A DNA stretch of 57,830 nt from Herpetosiphonaceae bacterium (GCA_036374795.1 DASUTC010000367.1:1-57830); one strand, 5' to 3'. Counted from the first letter of the stretch, positions 41,505 through 48,590 are shown. The notes: a model not told the origin generated them from the letters alone. Numbers and translations are program-made.

Positions 41505-41539
41505 GCAATTATCATACGCCCTTTTTGCATGAATGTCAA
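41497..41539 (-). promoter_or_regulatory. Leftward early promoter and repressor operator (41.5 kb)
   Basis: TTGACA (41534-41539), 17 nt, TATGAT (41511-41516) on the minus strand. ACATTCATGCAA (41497-41508) and TTGCATGAATGT (41525-41536) are perfect inverted half-sites 16 nt apart, so a bound dimer pair would cover both -35 and start. A third half-site (ACATTTGTGCAA) lies at 41563-41574. Confidence 0.85.
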
Positions 41540-41559
41540 TATCTCAATCGACACGAATA

Positions 41560-41588
41560 TATACATTTGTGCAAACGTTTAGTATAAT
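41560..41588 (+). promoter_or_regulatory. Promoter of the XRE repressor
   Basis: TATACA (41560-41565), 17 nt, TATAAT (41583-41588). The half-site ACATTTGTGCAA (41563-41574) overlaps the -35, which would let the repressor limit its own expression. Confidence 0.65.
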
Positions 41589-41612
41589 AAGACGCTATCT
41601 AGAGGGGTGCAG

Positions 41613-42077
41613 ATGAACGATCCGAAACGCGATGCAAAACTTGCCGGATTTGCGAAAAACCTGGAAGCCGAGATTGATCGGCGTGGCTGGAATAAATCGG
41701 ACTTTGCCCGGCGGCTCAATGTTCAAGCCTCTCAAGTTACACGTTGGTTAAGTGGTCACTTCGAGCCCGAACTGCGGACACTCTACGCGATGGCGCAAGT
41801 CTTTGCGCGCCACGATCGCGACCCCATGCATGGCGTGGATGAGCCGTCGCCCGACGCGGTTGCGCGCTGGCTGGATCGGCTGTTTCGGTGGTACGCGGAA
41901 GACAAAGGGCTGCCGCCGACGGCTAGCACGGTTATGACTGAATTGGTGGATGCCTCCCCGGCCATCGTTCAGGTCATCGAAGCCCTTGCAGCCATCCCGC
42001 CAGCAGACCTGCGGGCGGTAGCGCAGCAAGTTGAGCGCTTGCAGTCGCATCGGAAGCAACACGACGGATCGAAGTAA
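41613..42077 (+). CDS. XRE-family phage repressor (CI-like)
   Basis: 154 aa from ATG 41613 (GAGGGG upstream). Residues about 8-62 are an XRE HTH (GFAKNLEAEIDRRGWNKSDFARRLNVQASQVTRWLSGHFEP split across helices 1-4); the helical C-terminus probably dimerises. There is no LexA-type self-cleavage domain. Divergent from the ribbon-helix-helix gene across the operator, it is the best candidate for the protein binding the ATTCATGCAA sites. Confidence 0.75.
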   Translation: MNDPKRDAKLAGFAKNLEAEIDRRGWNKSDFARRLNVQASQVTRWLSGHFEPELRTLYAMAQVFARHDRDPMHGVDEPSPDAVARWLDRLFRWYAEDKGLPPTASTVMTELVDASPAIVQVIEALAAIPPADLRAVAQQVERLQSHRKQHDGSK

Positions 42078-42174
42078 TCAGGTTTTCAAACGCGGGTCGG
42101 GCGGCTTCGTCGCTGCGTGCCTGCATCAGTGTGAGTTCGGCGCACACGCTCTCTACAACGTCCTGGTTGTCCAT
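41974..42174 (-). CDS. Possible small helical protein antisense to the repressor 3' end
   Basis: 66 aa from ATG 42174 with AAGGAT upstream (MDNQDVVESVCAELTLMQARSDEAARPAFENLI in helices). It overlaps the repressor's last 104 nt in antisense, which is unusual. The composition is protein-like; kept at low confidence. Confidence 0.3.
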   Translation of the reverse strand: MDNQDVVESVCAELTLMQARSDEAARPAFENLITSIRRVASDATASAQLAALPPAGLLAGWLQGLR

Positions 42175-42233
42175 GGTCCATCCTTCACCTTTGGGGGGTG
42201 CCCGACCTGGCGATCGGTTCGTCCTGCATATGT

Positions 42234-42283
42234 GGCACACGATCACGGCGAGGGGTGCCGTGACAGAACGGTGATCGTGTGCC
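42234..42283. other. Large inverted repeat in immunity region
   Basis: GGCACACGATCAC (42234-42246) and GTGATCGTGTGCC (42271-42283) are perfect 13-nt arms. The interior offers a competing CACGGC/GCCGTG hairpin (42244-42262), so two alternative structures exist. No T-run. It could be an operator, cruciform site or RNA switch between the repressor and the next gene. Confidence 0.6.
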
Positions 42284-42325
42284 TTGTTCCTATAAACGAT
42301 CTGAATCTCTTCGAGGATACGGGTG

Positions 42326-42343
42326 AGCCGAATATATTCGGCT
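42326..42343. promoter_or_regulatory. Perfect 18-bp palindrome, likely operator
   Basis: AGCCGAATATATTCGGCT is fully self-complementary, AT-rich at its centre, and lies 49 nt before the GTG of the XRE-like gene at 42392. Exact palindromes of this size usually bind a dimeric regulator, here possibly that gene's own product. Confidence 0.65.
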
Positions 42344-42391
42344 GATCTCATTCTACACGTCCACAACCTGTAGCGCAAGGGGTTTTTATTT

Positions 42392-42820
42392 GTGCCAACA
42401 GACAACGCGACTCTCTCTCCAGATATGCCACTGCCGACGCTGGCAGAGATCGTCGATTGGTTGTTTACGACCTACCGCGATCAGGATGGTCGCACGCTCC
42501 TTCCGCGCGATGTCGCGCTGTACGGCGACAATGTAAGCGTGGACATTATTCAGAAGCTGCGGAGCGGCAAGGCCGACAACCCCACCGCCCGCGTGATTGA
42601 GGCGATCTGTTTGGCGTTTCAATTGCCGCCGATTCTGCTCTTCCCGAAGCTCTGGCCCCTGACACTGCTCTGGGTGCCGCCGAATATCCCCGATCGCGCG
42701 CCGTTCCCCGTCGCCAACCAGTTCATTCATGCCGAGCACCCGTTCTACAGCAATCCGTCGAGCCCCTACCGGATCTGGCGCGATGCCCAACAACAGGATG
42801 CATCAGGGTCGGATGAATAG
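42392..42820 (+). CDS. XRE/HTH-like regulator
   Basis: 142 aa, GTG start. LAEIVDWLFTTYRDQDGR, VSVDIIQKLRSGKADNPTARVIEAICLAFQLPPIL has the helix pattern of an XRE-type domain preceding a Pro/aromatic C-terminus. The 3' end overlaps the opposing methyltransferase gene by 18 nt. A second regulator next to the repressor suggests a decision circuit. Confidence 0.55.
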   Translation: MPTDNATLSPDMPLPTLAEIVDWLFTTYRDQDGRTLLPRDVALYGDNVSVDIIQKLRSGKADNPTARVIEAICLAFQLPPILLFPKLWPLTLLWVPPNIPDRAPFPVANQFIHAEHPFYSNPSSPYRIWRDAQQQDASGSDE

Positions 42821-43585
42821 CCCGGCAAACCCGATCTTGTTCTGGTTCTCCTCGGTGTCGAGCTGCCGGTAGCGGCCATGCTGGCGAAAGAACTGCTCCG
42901 TGGGCATCAGTCCGCCCTGGTACGGCTGCCACGGGCGCATCAACTCGGTGATCTGTGCGGCTGAGCGTGGGTAGAGGGTCTGGCCGCTCTGCTGGTAGCC
43001 CTTCTTGATCGCCGTCGTGCCCTGGTCGCCGGGATCGTCCCAGCCGGTCACGGTTTTGAGCGATCCCGGTGCGGCAAAGTCAAAGGTCGCCTGCGTGATC
43101 GCCTGGATCTCCTCGTCGGATTCGATGAAATACCAGAGCCCGGTTGCATGGACGCCGATCCGCCGGGCTGCGCCGAAGTGTTGGGCCGCAACGGCAAGGA
43201 TCTGCTGGATGTTGCGTACGTCCTCATTCGTGTAAGCGATGTTTGGACGATCGCCTAGCAGCTGCCGGCTCCACGCAATCACAAATGGATCGATGTCGTT
43301 GTAGAGGATCGGCGCGTTCGGCAGGTAGTCGTGCAGGTAGTCCTCTTCGGGCACGCTGGACGCCAGATCCATCGCCGCCTCCAGCCCATGCTCGGCGTAG
43401 ATCTGCCCGGCCAGCGCGGACGCGGCGCGGATGGCCAGCATCCCCTTATAGGCGAATTTCCGGTGTTCCATGATCATCCGGGCACGCTCATGATCGGCGG
43501 GCGTGGCGATCCGGCTGGCATCGCCATAATTGACCGCACTGAACGTACCGGGGATCGTCGCTCCTCGGTCCTGTGGATCTGCCAT
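42803..43585 (-). CDS. SAM-dependent methyltransferase, DUF574 (Methyltransf_19)-like
   Basis: 260 aa from ATG 43585 with AAGGAA upstream. YLHDYLPNAPILYNDIDPFVIAWSRQLLG split at residues 96-125 matches the strand-helix pair VxYVDxDPxVLAHAR of the family, and PRSAAQITELMRPWQPYQGGLMP matches its C-terminal end. The Gly-rich SAM loop before it is less clear. Family members occur mostly in actinobacteria and related hosts; the substrate is unknown. Confidence 0.55.
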   Translation of the reverse strand: MADPQDRGATIPGTFSAVNYGDASRIATPADHERARMIMEHRKFAYKGMLAIRAASALAGQIYAEHGLEAAMDLASSVPEEDYLHDYLPNAPILYNDIDPFVIAWSRQLLGDRPNIAYTNEDVRNIQQILAVAAQHFGAARRIGVHATGLWYFIESDEEIQAITQATFDFAAPGSLKTVTGWDDPGDQGTTAIKKGYQQSGQTLYPRSAAQITELMRPWQPYQGGLMPTEQFFRQHGRYRQLDTEENQNKIGFAGLFIRP

Positions 43586-43639
43586 GCTGGTTCCTTGCTG
43601 CGGGGTACTTCTATATTCTATCAAACCACCCCGCCTTTT

Positions 43640-43676
43640 GTGAAGATCTGACCACCCTCGGTGGTGAAATCTTCAC
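43640..43676. promoter_or_regulatory. 37-bp imperfect palindrome between divergent genes
   Basis: GTGAAGAT...ATCTTCAC (8-bp outer arms) and ACCACC...GGTGGT (6-bp inner arms) lie between the methyltransferase gene and the HTH/coiled-coil gene. Further on, GACAGC/GCTGTC (43712-43727) overlaps a TTGACA. Together they look like operator/centromere-type sites for the HTH protein that follows. Confidence 0.6.
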
Positions 43677-43746
43677 CAAATCAGTGTACCGCGATCCGTC
43701 GCGGCGTCGCTTGACAGCGCAGGCTGTCGCTTCTAGTGTATACCCT

Positions 43747-44238
43747 ATGCCAGAATCTGACTACATCTCAGGCGAAGAAGCCGCCGCGCTGATCGGCGTG
43801 AGCAAACGCACGGTCGAGCGCTGGGCTACCGATGCAACCAAGAATCTGCACGTTTCCCACGCGCCGGGCGGCAAGCAGTTGTATCTGCGGGCGGATGTGG
43901 AGCGCCTGGCCGATGAGTACCAGGCGGGAGAGGCGGCGCGCGCCCGCGCGGCGCAGTTCAGCCCACAGACCAAAGCGCAGGCCGAGATTATGTCAGAGGC
44001 GACGATCCAGCACATTGCCGACCTGGAGCGGCAGCTCTTCGCCGCTTCTCATGAGATCGGGCGGCTGACCGGCGTGCTGGAGCAGCAGCGGCTGCTGACT
44101 GATGATGCGCTTGACGCACGGCGACAACTTGCCGACGCTGAGGCGCGGGCGGGGCATCTGGAGCAGGAGGCCGAGCGGTTGCGCGAAGAGTTGGAACAGG
44201 CGCGGCGACCGTGGTATAAGCGGTTGTTTGGCGGGTAG
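43747..44238 (+). CDS. HTH / coiled-coil DNA-binding protein with amphipathic tail
   Basis: 163 aa from ATG 43747. ISGEEAAALIGVSKRTVERWATDA with wing KQLYLRADVERLADEY is an HTH_17 domain; residues 75-150 are an unbroken coiled coil; the end RRPWYKRLFGG is a short amphipathic anchor. The plan (small HTH, long coiled coil, Trp/Lys tail) is seen in plasmid maintenance and partition-associated proteins, fitting a plasmid-like lifestyle. No ParA partner was found. Confidence 0.65.
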   Translation: MPESDYISGEEAAALIGVSKRTVERWATDATKNLHVSHAPGGKQLYLRADVERLADEYQAGEAARARAAQFSPQTKAQAEIMSEATIQHIADLERQLFAASHEIGRLTGVLEQQRLLTDDALDARRQLADAEARAGHLEQEAERLREELEQARRPWYKRLFGG

Positions 44239-44262
44239 CGACAGGTTGCGACATGGCGCGGT

Positions 44263-44294
44263 ACCACTCGTCAGCATTGGCGGGTGGTTTTATT
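44263..44294 (+). terminator. Intrinsic terminator after the HTH/coiled-coil gene
   Basis: ACCACTCG (44263-44270) pairs with CGGGTGGT (44281-44288), one G-U pair, followed by TTTTATT. It ends the 43.7-kb unit before the next promoter. Confidence 0.65.
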
Positions 44295-44301
44295 GTGCCT
44301 G

Positions 44302-44359
44302 AAATTGCCGTAAATCTTTACCAGATTTATATTGACTTTATTATAATTTCCGATATAAT
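44302..44359 (+). promoter_or_regulatory. Palindromic promoter of small-gene cassette (44.3 kb)
   Basis: TAAATCT-TTACC-AGATTTA inverted repeat (44311-44329), TTGACT (44332-44337), 16 nt, TATAAT (44354-44359), with ATTATA/TATAAT arms across the -10. The upstream block matches 20182-20210 almost base for base. Downstream ACATAGCAAGTAA recurs at 47130. Confidence 0.8.
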
Positions 44360-44391
44360 AATGACATAGCAAGTAATAAGGAGATGCGGAC

Positions 44392-44652
44392 ATGACTGCT
44401 AAGCCAAGCAAGAAGACCATCGATATGCAGATTGCAAGCGAAGGCGCTGGTATGGTTGGGAAGTACAAGCTCGAAGTGTTCACCGTCAAGTCTGGAATGA
44501 ACATCGAACAAACGTTTATCTTCGACCGTGAACACGCCGACGAAGCAGCGGACATCATCGACAGCAACGAAGCGGTAACAAGCTGGACCTCGCACTATAT
44601 CATTCGAACGAACAAGGACGATTGCAATACCCTTGATGACCTGAACTTTTAG
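44392..44652 (+). CDS. Small hypothetical cassette protein
   Basis: 86 aa, GGAGATGCGG upstream. A compact alpha/beta sequence (GMVGKYKLEVFTVKSGMNIEQTFIFD, EAADIIDSNEAV). AT-richer than the late genes. First gene behind the palindromic promoter; unknown function. Confidence 0.6.
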   Translation: MTAKPSKKTIDMQIASEGAGMVGKYKLEVFTVKSGMNIEQTFIFDREHADEAADIIDSNEAVTSWTSHYIIRTNKDDCNTLDDLNF

Positions 44653-44661
44653 GAGGAATAC

Positions 44662-44910
44662 ATGGGCGGTGATGGGAGCGGCAATCGTTCGGGCAAGCCC
44701 CGCGCACCAGGAGCGGGGCGCAAGCCTCAGCGAGAAGCACCAAAGAAAATTGAGATTGCTCAGGACCGACCGTTGCGGATTGGCTTTGTGGACAATGATG
44801 GCGGCTACAGCCCGATCGCAGCAGGCCCGGCGATTATCAAACGTACCGAATCAGGCACGCGCCAGATTGTTGTCAAAACCAGCGACGGCGAGATCAGGAT
44901 TAGTTTGTAG
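44662..44910 (+). CDS. Small hypothetical cassette protein
   Basis: 82 aa, AGGAGG seven bases before ATG. Disordered basic start (GGDGSGNRSGKPRAPGAGRK) then a small beta domain (PLRIGFVDNDGG, RQIVVKTSDGEIRISL). Nine nt after the preceding gene. Not recognised. Confidence 0.55.
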   Translation: MGGDGSGNRSGKPRAPGAGRKPQREAPKKIEIAQDRPLRIGFVDNDGGYSPIAAGPAIIKRTESGTRQIVVKTSDGEIRISL

Positions 44911-44975
44911 CACGCGCGGCGCAGCCTGAGTGCAGCCGCCGCGCGAGATTACATGCGTTTTTATGGAGGTTCACT

Positions 44976-45161
44976 ATGAACGAACAACAGGACGGTGCAG
45001 GTTGGTACGTGGTCCGGCAGTACGAGCCGAACAGCAACGCGGAATCGTATCGTGAGTCGGTCGAATGGTTTGATGAATACCCTCCCAGGAATGAGGTCAT
45101 GGAAACCTATCGCGGCCCGTTCCCGTCGCGCTCGGTGGCCGAACAGCAACAAGCGGTCTAA
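44976..45161 (+). CDS. Small hypothetical cassette protein
   Basis: 61 aa, TGGAGG upstream. Begins NEQQDGAGWYVVRQYEP with a YRGPFPSRSVAEQQQA end, the pattern of short conserved plasmid/phage proteins that fold as a single beta-alpha unit. Last gene before a strong terminator. Confidence 0.55.
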   Translation: MNEQQDGAGWYVVRQYEPNSNAESYRESVEWFDEYPPRNEVMETYRGPFPSRSVAEQQQAV

Positions 45162-45170
45162 AATGTGACA

Positions 45171-45204
45171 CGAAAACCGCCCCAATCGGGGCGGTTTTCG
45201 TTTG
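45171..45204. terminator. Strong bidirectional intrinsic terminator
   Basis: Perfect 13-bp arms CGAAAACCGCCCC / GGGGCGGTTTTCG with an AATC loop, A-run on one side and T-run on the other. It ends the 44.4-45.2-kb unit and would also stop the antisense transcript starting near 45345. Confidence 0.9.
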
Positions 45205-45258
45205 CCCTGCGTGCGCCATGTCGCGGCGTCGTGCGCTGTCGCGATCTGTCGTAGAACG

Positions 45259-45269
45259 TGCTATACTAC
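45259..45269 (+). promoter_or_regulatory. Promoter of the translocase gene (extended -10)
   Basis: TGC-TATACT-AC with the -10 at 45262-45267. The 125-nt leader contains a strong GGGC..GGGGTCGC / GCGA..CCCC..GCCC hairpin and an AGCCGCCG/CGGCGGCT hairpin just before the start codon. Confidence 0.65.
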
Positions 45270-45349
45270 GGCTAGTAAATGGTTCGGGCCGGGGTCGCTT
45301 GCGACGCCCCAGCCCTGGACTAGCGGACTGAAAGCACCAGCCGCCGCCA

Positions 45350-45360
45350 GTAGTATAGCA
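45350..45360 (-). promoter_or_regulatory. Opposing promoter for a possible antisense RNA
   Basis: GTAGTATAGCA is the exact reverse complement of the 11 nt of the sense promoter (TGCTATACTAC). On the minus strand it reads TGC-TATACT, aimed at 45345-45171. The transcript would end at the 45171-45204 terminator, about 165 nt. Confidence 0.5.
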
Positions 45361-45391
45361 GAACACCGGCGGCTCCAACAGGAGCCTACTC

Positions 45392-47008
45392 ATGCGATCG
45401 AAGTCTTCTCGCGTCTCCGTCCTCGGCTCGGCGTCCTTTCTCGTGCTGGCCCTCGTCTTTGCTCTCGTGGTCTTTACGCTCGTCTCGTGCGGGCAAACCC
45501 CTGCCGAGCGTGTGCTGGCCGATCAGCGTGCGCGCTTCGATGCGGCGCAGTATGTCGCGCAGCAGCAGGCGCTTGCGCCCGTCAAAACGAGTGCGACCCG
45601 CATCCTGATCGGTGCGGGCGCGTTTGCGGGCGCTGCGGTCCTGGCTGCGGTGGCGGTTGTCGCCGGTGCGGGCGCATGGTACGCGCTGGCGGTCGCGCAG
45701 CACAAGGCGCGGCTGATCTATGCGCGCGACGGGATGCTGCCCGTGCCCGTGCGGGAACTGAGCGCGACGATCGCGATTGCCTCGATTGCGGACGAGCACC
45801 AGACGCGCCGGGCGATCGGTGCTCCGGCGGTCAACGTCCCGCACACGCTGCACTACGCCCCGCATGTGCGCGATGCGCTGCCGGCTCCTGCGGCAGCGGC
45901 CGAAGATCGCGACGACGATGCGCCGCAGCTGCCCAGCATTGTCGAGCTGTCGCGGGTGCGGGATCGCATCCAGCCCGCGCACCTGGCCTACGGCGTGCTG
46001 GCGAGTGGTGAACTGCTCCAGCTCAAGCTCGGCCACGGCTACCATGGGCTCTACCATGGTGACACGGGCTCAGGCAAGACGAATGCGATCAACAGCATGA
46101 TCGCGCAGCTGCATCATATGGTGGCGGCGGGCGTGCCGCTCCAGCTCTACGCCGCCGACTATAAGCGCGAACTGTCGGCGACCTGGAGCCGCTCGGCGCT
46201 GTTTGAGTCCGGCATCCTGACCGAGCCCGGCGAGATTGCCGAGATGTTGGGCGAGCTAGGCGGCATGGTCCGCACGCGTTATGAACTGTTCGAGGACACG
46301 TCGCGGCGCTATGAGCGCGTCGTGGAGAACTACAGCGCGTATGCCAGCGTGACCGGCGAGACACTGCCGGTGGTGATTTGCATCGTCGATGAGCTGAACG
46401 CCGCGCTTGAGGCGTCCCGCAAGAACGCGCCGCTGGCCGAGAACCTGCGGTCGTTGCTTCAGATTGGCCGGGGCGCGGGCGTGCTGGTGCAGGGCGGCTT
46501 TCAATACATGCGGGCGGAAAACTTCGGGCGCGACGGCTCCAAGCAGTTTGTCACGCGGGCGCACTTCGGCGCGTATGACCAGACCGCCGTCGCGATGCTG
46601 TTCGGCTCCAAGGTCGATCATAACGCTTTACAGCAGGTGATCGACGGCACGCCGGGCCGGGGTATCATCAAGACCGTGCGCCAGCCCACGCCGCAGCCGT
46701 TCCAGGCGCTGCGCTGCGGGGAGCGGGATATTCTAGAGGCGATCGATCTGGTGCGGGATCGTGAAACTGAGGGAAATATGCCGACGTTTGCGGTAGCGCA
46801 TCCGAAACACCTAGAAACGATCGAAACGGTTTCGCAGCAGCCCAAAAGCGGCGCGATCCTGGACCCTGAAATCGTGAAACGGCTCCGCAGTCAGCCCACG
46901 CCGCTCGGCAAGAAACAGATTATCGAGGTGTTGACCGGAGCCAAGCCGGGCGGATCAACGCTCTACACGCAGGCGAGCCGGGAGTATGATCAGATTGTCG
47001 CGGTGTAA
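45392..47008 (+). CDS. FtsK/HerA-type membrane DNA translocase
   Basis: 538 aa from ATG 45392 (AGGAG upstream). Hydrophobic N-terminus ending FTLVSCGQ, which also reads as a lipobox; second TM at about residues 72-98; then the RecA/FtsK motor with Walker A GDTGSGKTNAI (about 223-233) and Walker B VVICIVDEL (about 326-334), followed by SLLQIGRGAGVLVQGG and RAHFGAYDQTA. It resembles TraB/FtsK pumps of conjugative plasmids and mobile elements more than chromosome-segregating FtsK, which is longer and has a gamma domain. Confidence 0.8.
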   Translation: MRSKSSRVSVLGSASFLVLALVFALVVFTLVSCGQTPAERVLADQRARFDAAQYVAQQQALAPVKTSATRILIGAGAFAGAAVLAAVAVVAGAGAWYALAVAQHKARLIYARDGMLPVPVRELSATIAIASIADEHQTRRAIGAPAVNVPHTLHYAPHVRDALPAPAAAAEDRDDDAPQLPSIVELSRVRDRIQPAHLAYGVLASGELLQLKLGHGYHGLYHGDTGSGKTNAINSMIAQLHHMVAAGVPLQLYAADYKRELSATWSRSALFESGILTEPGEIAEMLGELGGMVRTRYELFEDTSRRYERVVENYSAYASVTGETLPVVICIVDELNAALEASRKNAPLAENLRSLLQIGRGAGVLVQGGFQYMRAENFGRDGSKQFVTRAHFGAYDQTAVAMLFGSKVDHNALQQVIDGTPGRGIIKTVRQPTPQPFQALRCGERDILEAIDLVRDRETEGNMPTFAVAHPKHLETIETVSQQPKSGAILDPEIVKRLRSQPTPLGKKQIIEVLTGAKPGGSTLYTQASREYDQIVAV

Positions 47009-47035
47009 ATGAATTGATCCAAAAAGGGGAGGGAG

Positions 47036-47061
47036 CCGCGCCGCAGGGCGCGGTATTTATT
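47036..47061 (+). terminator. Intrinsic terminator after the translocase gene
   Basis: CCGCGCC / GGCGCGG stem (47036-47042, 47047-47053), GCAG loop, then TATTTATTT. Located 28 nt beyond the stop codon. Confidence 0.75.
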
Positions 47062-47142
47062 TACCAAATCTCGACAAAATTGGTCCTTCTAGGCACTTGA
47101 CTTATTGTACGTCATGGCGTACAATAACGACATAGCAAGTAA
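47061..47142 (+). promoter_or_regulatory. Palindromic promoter of small-gene cassette (47.1 kb)
   Basis: TTTACCAAATCT (a variant of the 20.2/44.3-kb block), TTGACT (47097-47102), 17 nt, TACAAT (47120-47125). Perfect 8-bp arms ATTGTACG / CGTACAAT (47104-47125) fill the spacer and include the -10. ACATAGCAAGTAA follows as at 44.3 kb. Confidence 0.8.
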
Positions 47143-47153
47143 GGGGAGCGACA

Positions 47154-47531
47154 ATGATTTCAGTGCTGACGAATAACACGATCATCATCCGACGTAAGGA
47201 TCTGACGAACGATCTGGTACAACAATTTCAAGCGAAGCATGGCTCCGGCAGCGATCATGTGTGGCGCGAACTGCCAGCAGGCTTTCAATCCGGCCTTGAT
47301 GACAGTCCTGGATCGTATGACGATGCTGTTGAACTTGATGGCGATCCGAATATGCCACGCGGAACGACTTACCGTGGCGTTATCTATGAGACAACCAACG
47401 CTGATATGCAGCGCGATGCAGAATTAATTTCCGCGTATCTTGGACAGCGCGACCATATGGGCTCTGAGCAGTGGCACACGATGATGCGGCAGAAGTTGCA
47501 GGAACGAGGCTACCGCACCAATGACCACTGA
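47154..47531 (+). CDS. Hypothetical cassette protein preceding an HTH gene
   Basis: 125 aa, AGGGGAG upstream. Acidic alpha/beta protein (RRKDLTNDLVQQFQAKHG, YETTNADMQRDAELISAYLGQ). Overlaps the HTH gene by 11 nt, the same overlap as in the 20.3-kb pair. Not recognised. Confidence 0.6.
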   Translation: MISVLTNNTIIIRRKDLTNDLVQQFQAKHGSGSDHVWRELPAGFQSGLDDSPGSYDDAVELDGDPNMPRGTTYRGVIYETTNADMQRDAELISAYLGQRDHMGSEQWHTMMRQKLQERGYRTNDH

Positions 47532-47706
47532 GCAAGCCGCTACAGTGCTTGGACTATCCCTTAGAACCGTCCAGGCGCATATTAAGCGCGGCAATCTCAA
47601 GGCTGAGAAGCGCGGGCGCGATTGGTGGATTGAAGCCGACGAAGTAGAGCGCTTTCGCCAAACGCGGCGCGGGCGCGGTAAGCCAAAACAGGAGCCGACG
47701 CCATGA
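47521..47706 (+). CDS. Small HTH DNA-binding protein
   Basis: 61 aa: MTTEQAATVLGLSLRTVQAHIKRG with wing DWWIEADEVERF and a basic RRGRGKPK tail. An excisionase-like HTH, likely regulating the palindrome at 47104-47125. It overlaps the membrane-protein gene by 4 nt. Confidence 0.75.
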   Translation: MTTEQAATVLGLSLRTVQAHIKRGNLKAEKRGRDWWIEADEVERFRQTRRGRGKPKQEPTP

Positions 47707-48590
47707 ACGACCAGCGCGGGCGCTTTCTCGACTTCTTCACGCCGAAGCATACGATCCTGCTGCTGCTGACCGTGCATCAGTGGATCACCCTCTACATGGG
47801 CCATAAGAAGCATCTCAAGATCGACTCGCCCTACAGCCTGGAGGGCGCGTATGCGATCACGGGATCGCTCTCGATCGAGCTGCTGCTGATCTTCGTGCTG
47901 CGCTACGCCGAGCTGTACGGCGCGACGGCCTGGACCTGGGCGACGATCGGCCTGATCACGGTGTACTCGTCGATCATGTCGGTCTATGCGGTGTGGGAGT
48001 TTGGTCCGATCGCTTTTCTTGCGGCGGTGCCGCCGCTGATGATTTGTACGATTAGCATGAACTTCTATGCGACCGCACGCACGCAGCAACATCGTGGCGG
48101 GCTCTGGTATCCAACCGCACGCCCCCGCACGCGCCGGCGCTGGGCATGGCTGCGATTCTGGCAGTGGCGCATCTGGCCCCGCATGACGTGGCGTGTTCGT
48201 GCCTCCGAAGGTGCGCCGCAGGATGCCCCCGCACCGATCGATCTTCCGGTGGACGTGCGACCTGATGCGACGCCGCACGACGCCGCGACGGTGCCGCAGG
48301 CCGATCCCGACGACCGCACGCCCGATCCGGCCCCGCCGCCGATCCCGGCTGCGCTCCCGCATGAGCCGCACGTCCCGATCGTGCGCTATGGTGCGGGGAG
48401 TGACGAGGCCCGCATCGTCGCGCATCTGGAAACGTGCGGGCGCATCGGGCGGCAAGATGTTGAGTCGCTGCTGGGCGTGCGGGAGCGGGCGGCGCAGAAC
48501 AAGCTGCGGGCGCTCGTCGAGGCGGGCGTGCTGGCGACGGACGGACGCGGCGAGTATTGGCGGAACGGGGTTATGGTGGAGGTGACATAA
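47703..48590 (+). CDS. Multi-TM protein with C-terminal winged helix (Spd/DUF2637-like)
   Basis: 295 aa. Four hydrophobic segments in residues 15-120 (HTILLLLTVHQWITLYMG; LSIELLLIFVLRYAELYG; WATIGLITVYSSIMSVYA; IAFLAAVPPLMICTIS). Then come a Trp/Arg stretch, a long Pro/Asp linker and a winged-helix domain (EARIVAHLETCGRIGRQDVESLLGV, LRALVEAGVL). TM bundles with a C-terminal HTH beside FtsK-like pumps recall the Spd spread proteins of actinobacterial conjugative plasmids. Homology is a guess. Confidence 0.55.
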   Translation: MNDQRGRFLDFFTPKHTILLLLTVHQWITLYMGHKKHLKIDSPYSLEGAYAITGSLSIELLLIFVLRYAELYGATAWTWATIGLITVYSSIMSVYAVWEFGPIAFLAAVPPLMICTISMNFYATARTQQHRGGLWYPTARPRTRRRWAWLRFWQWRIWPRMTWRVRASEGAPQDAPAPIDLPVDVRPDATPHDAATVPQADPDDRTPDPAPPPIPAALPHEPHVPIVRYGAGSDEARIVAHLETCGRIGRQDVESLLGVRERAAQNKLRALVEAGVLATDGRGEYWRNGVMVEVT

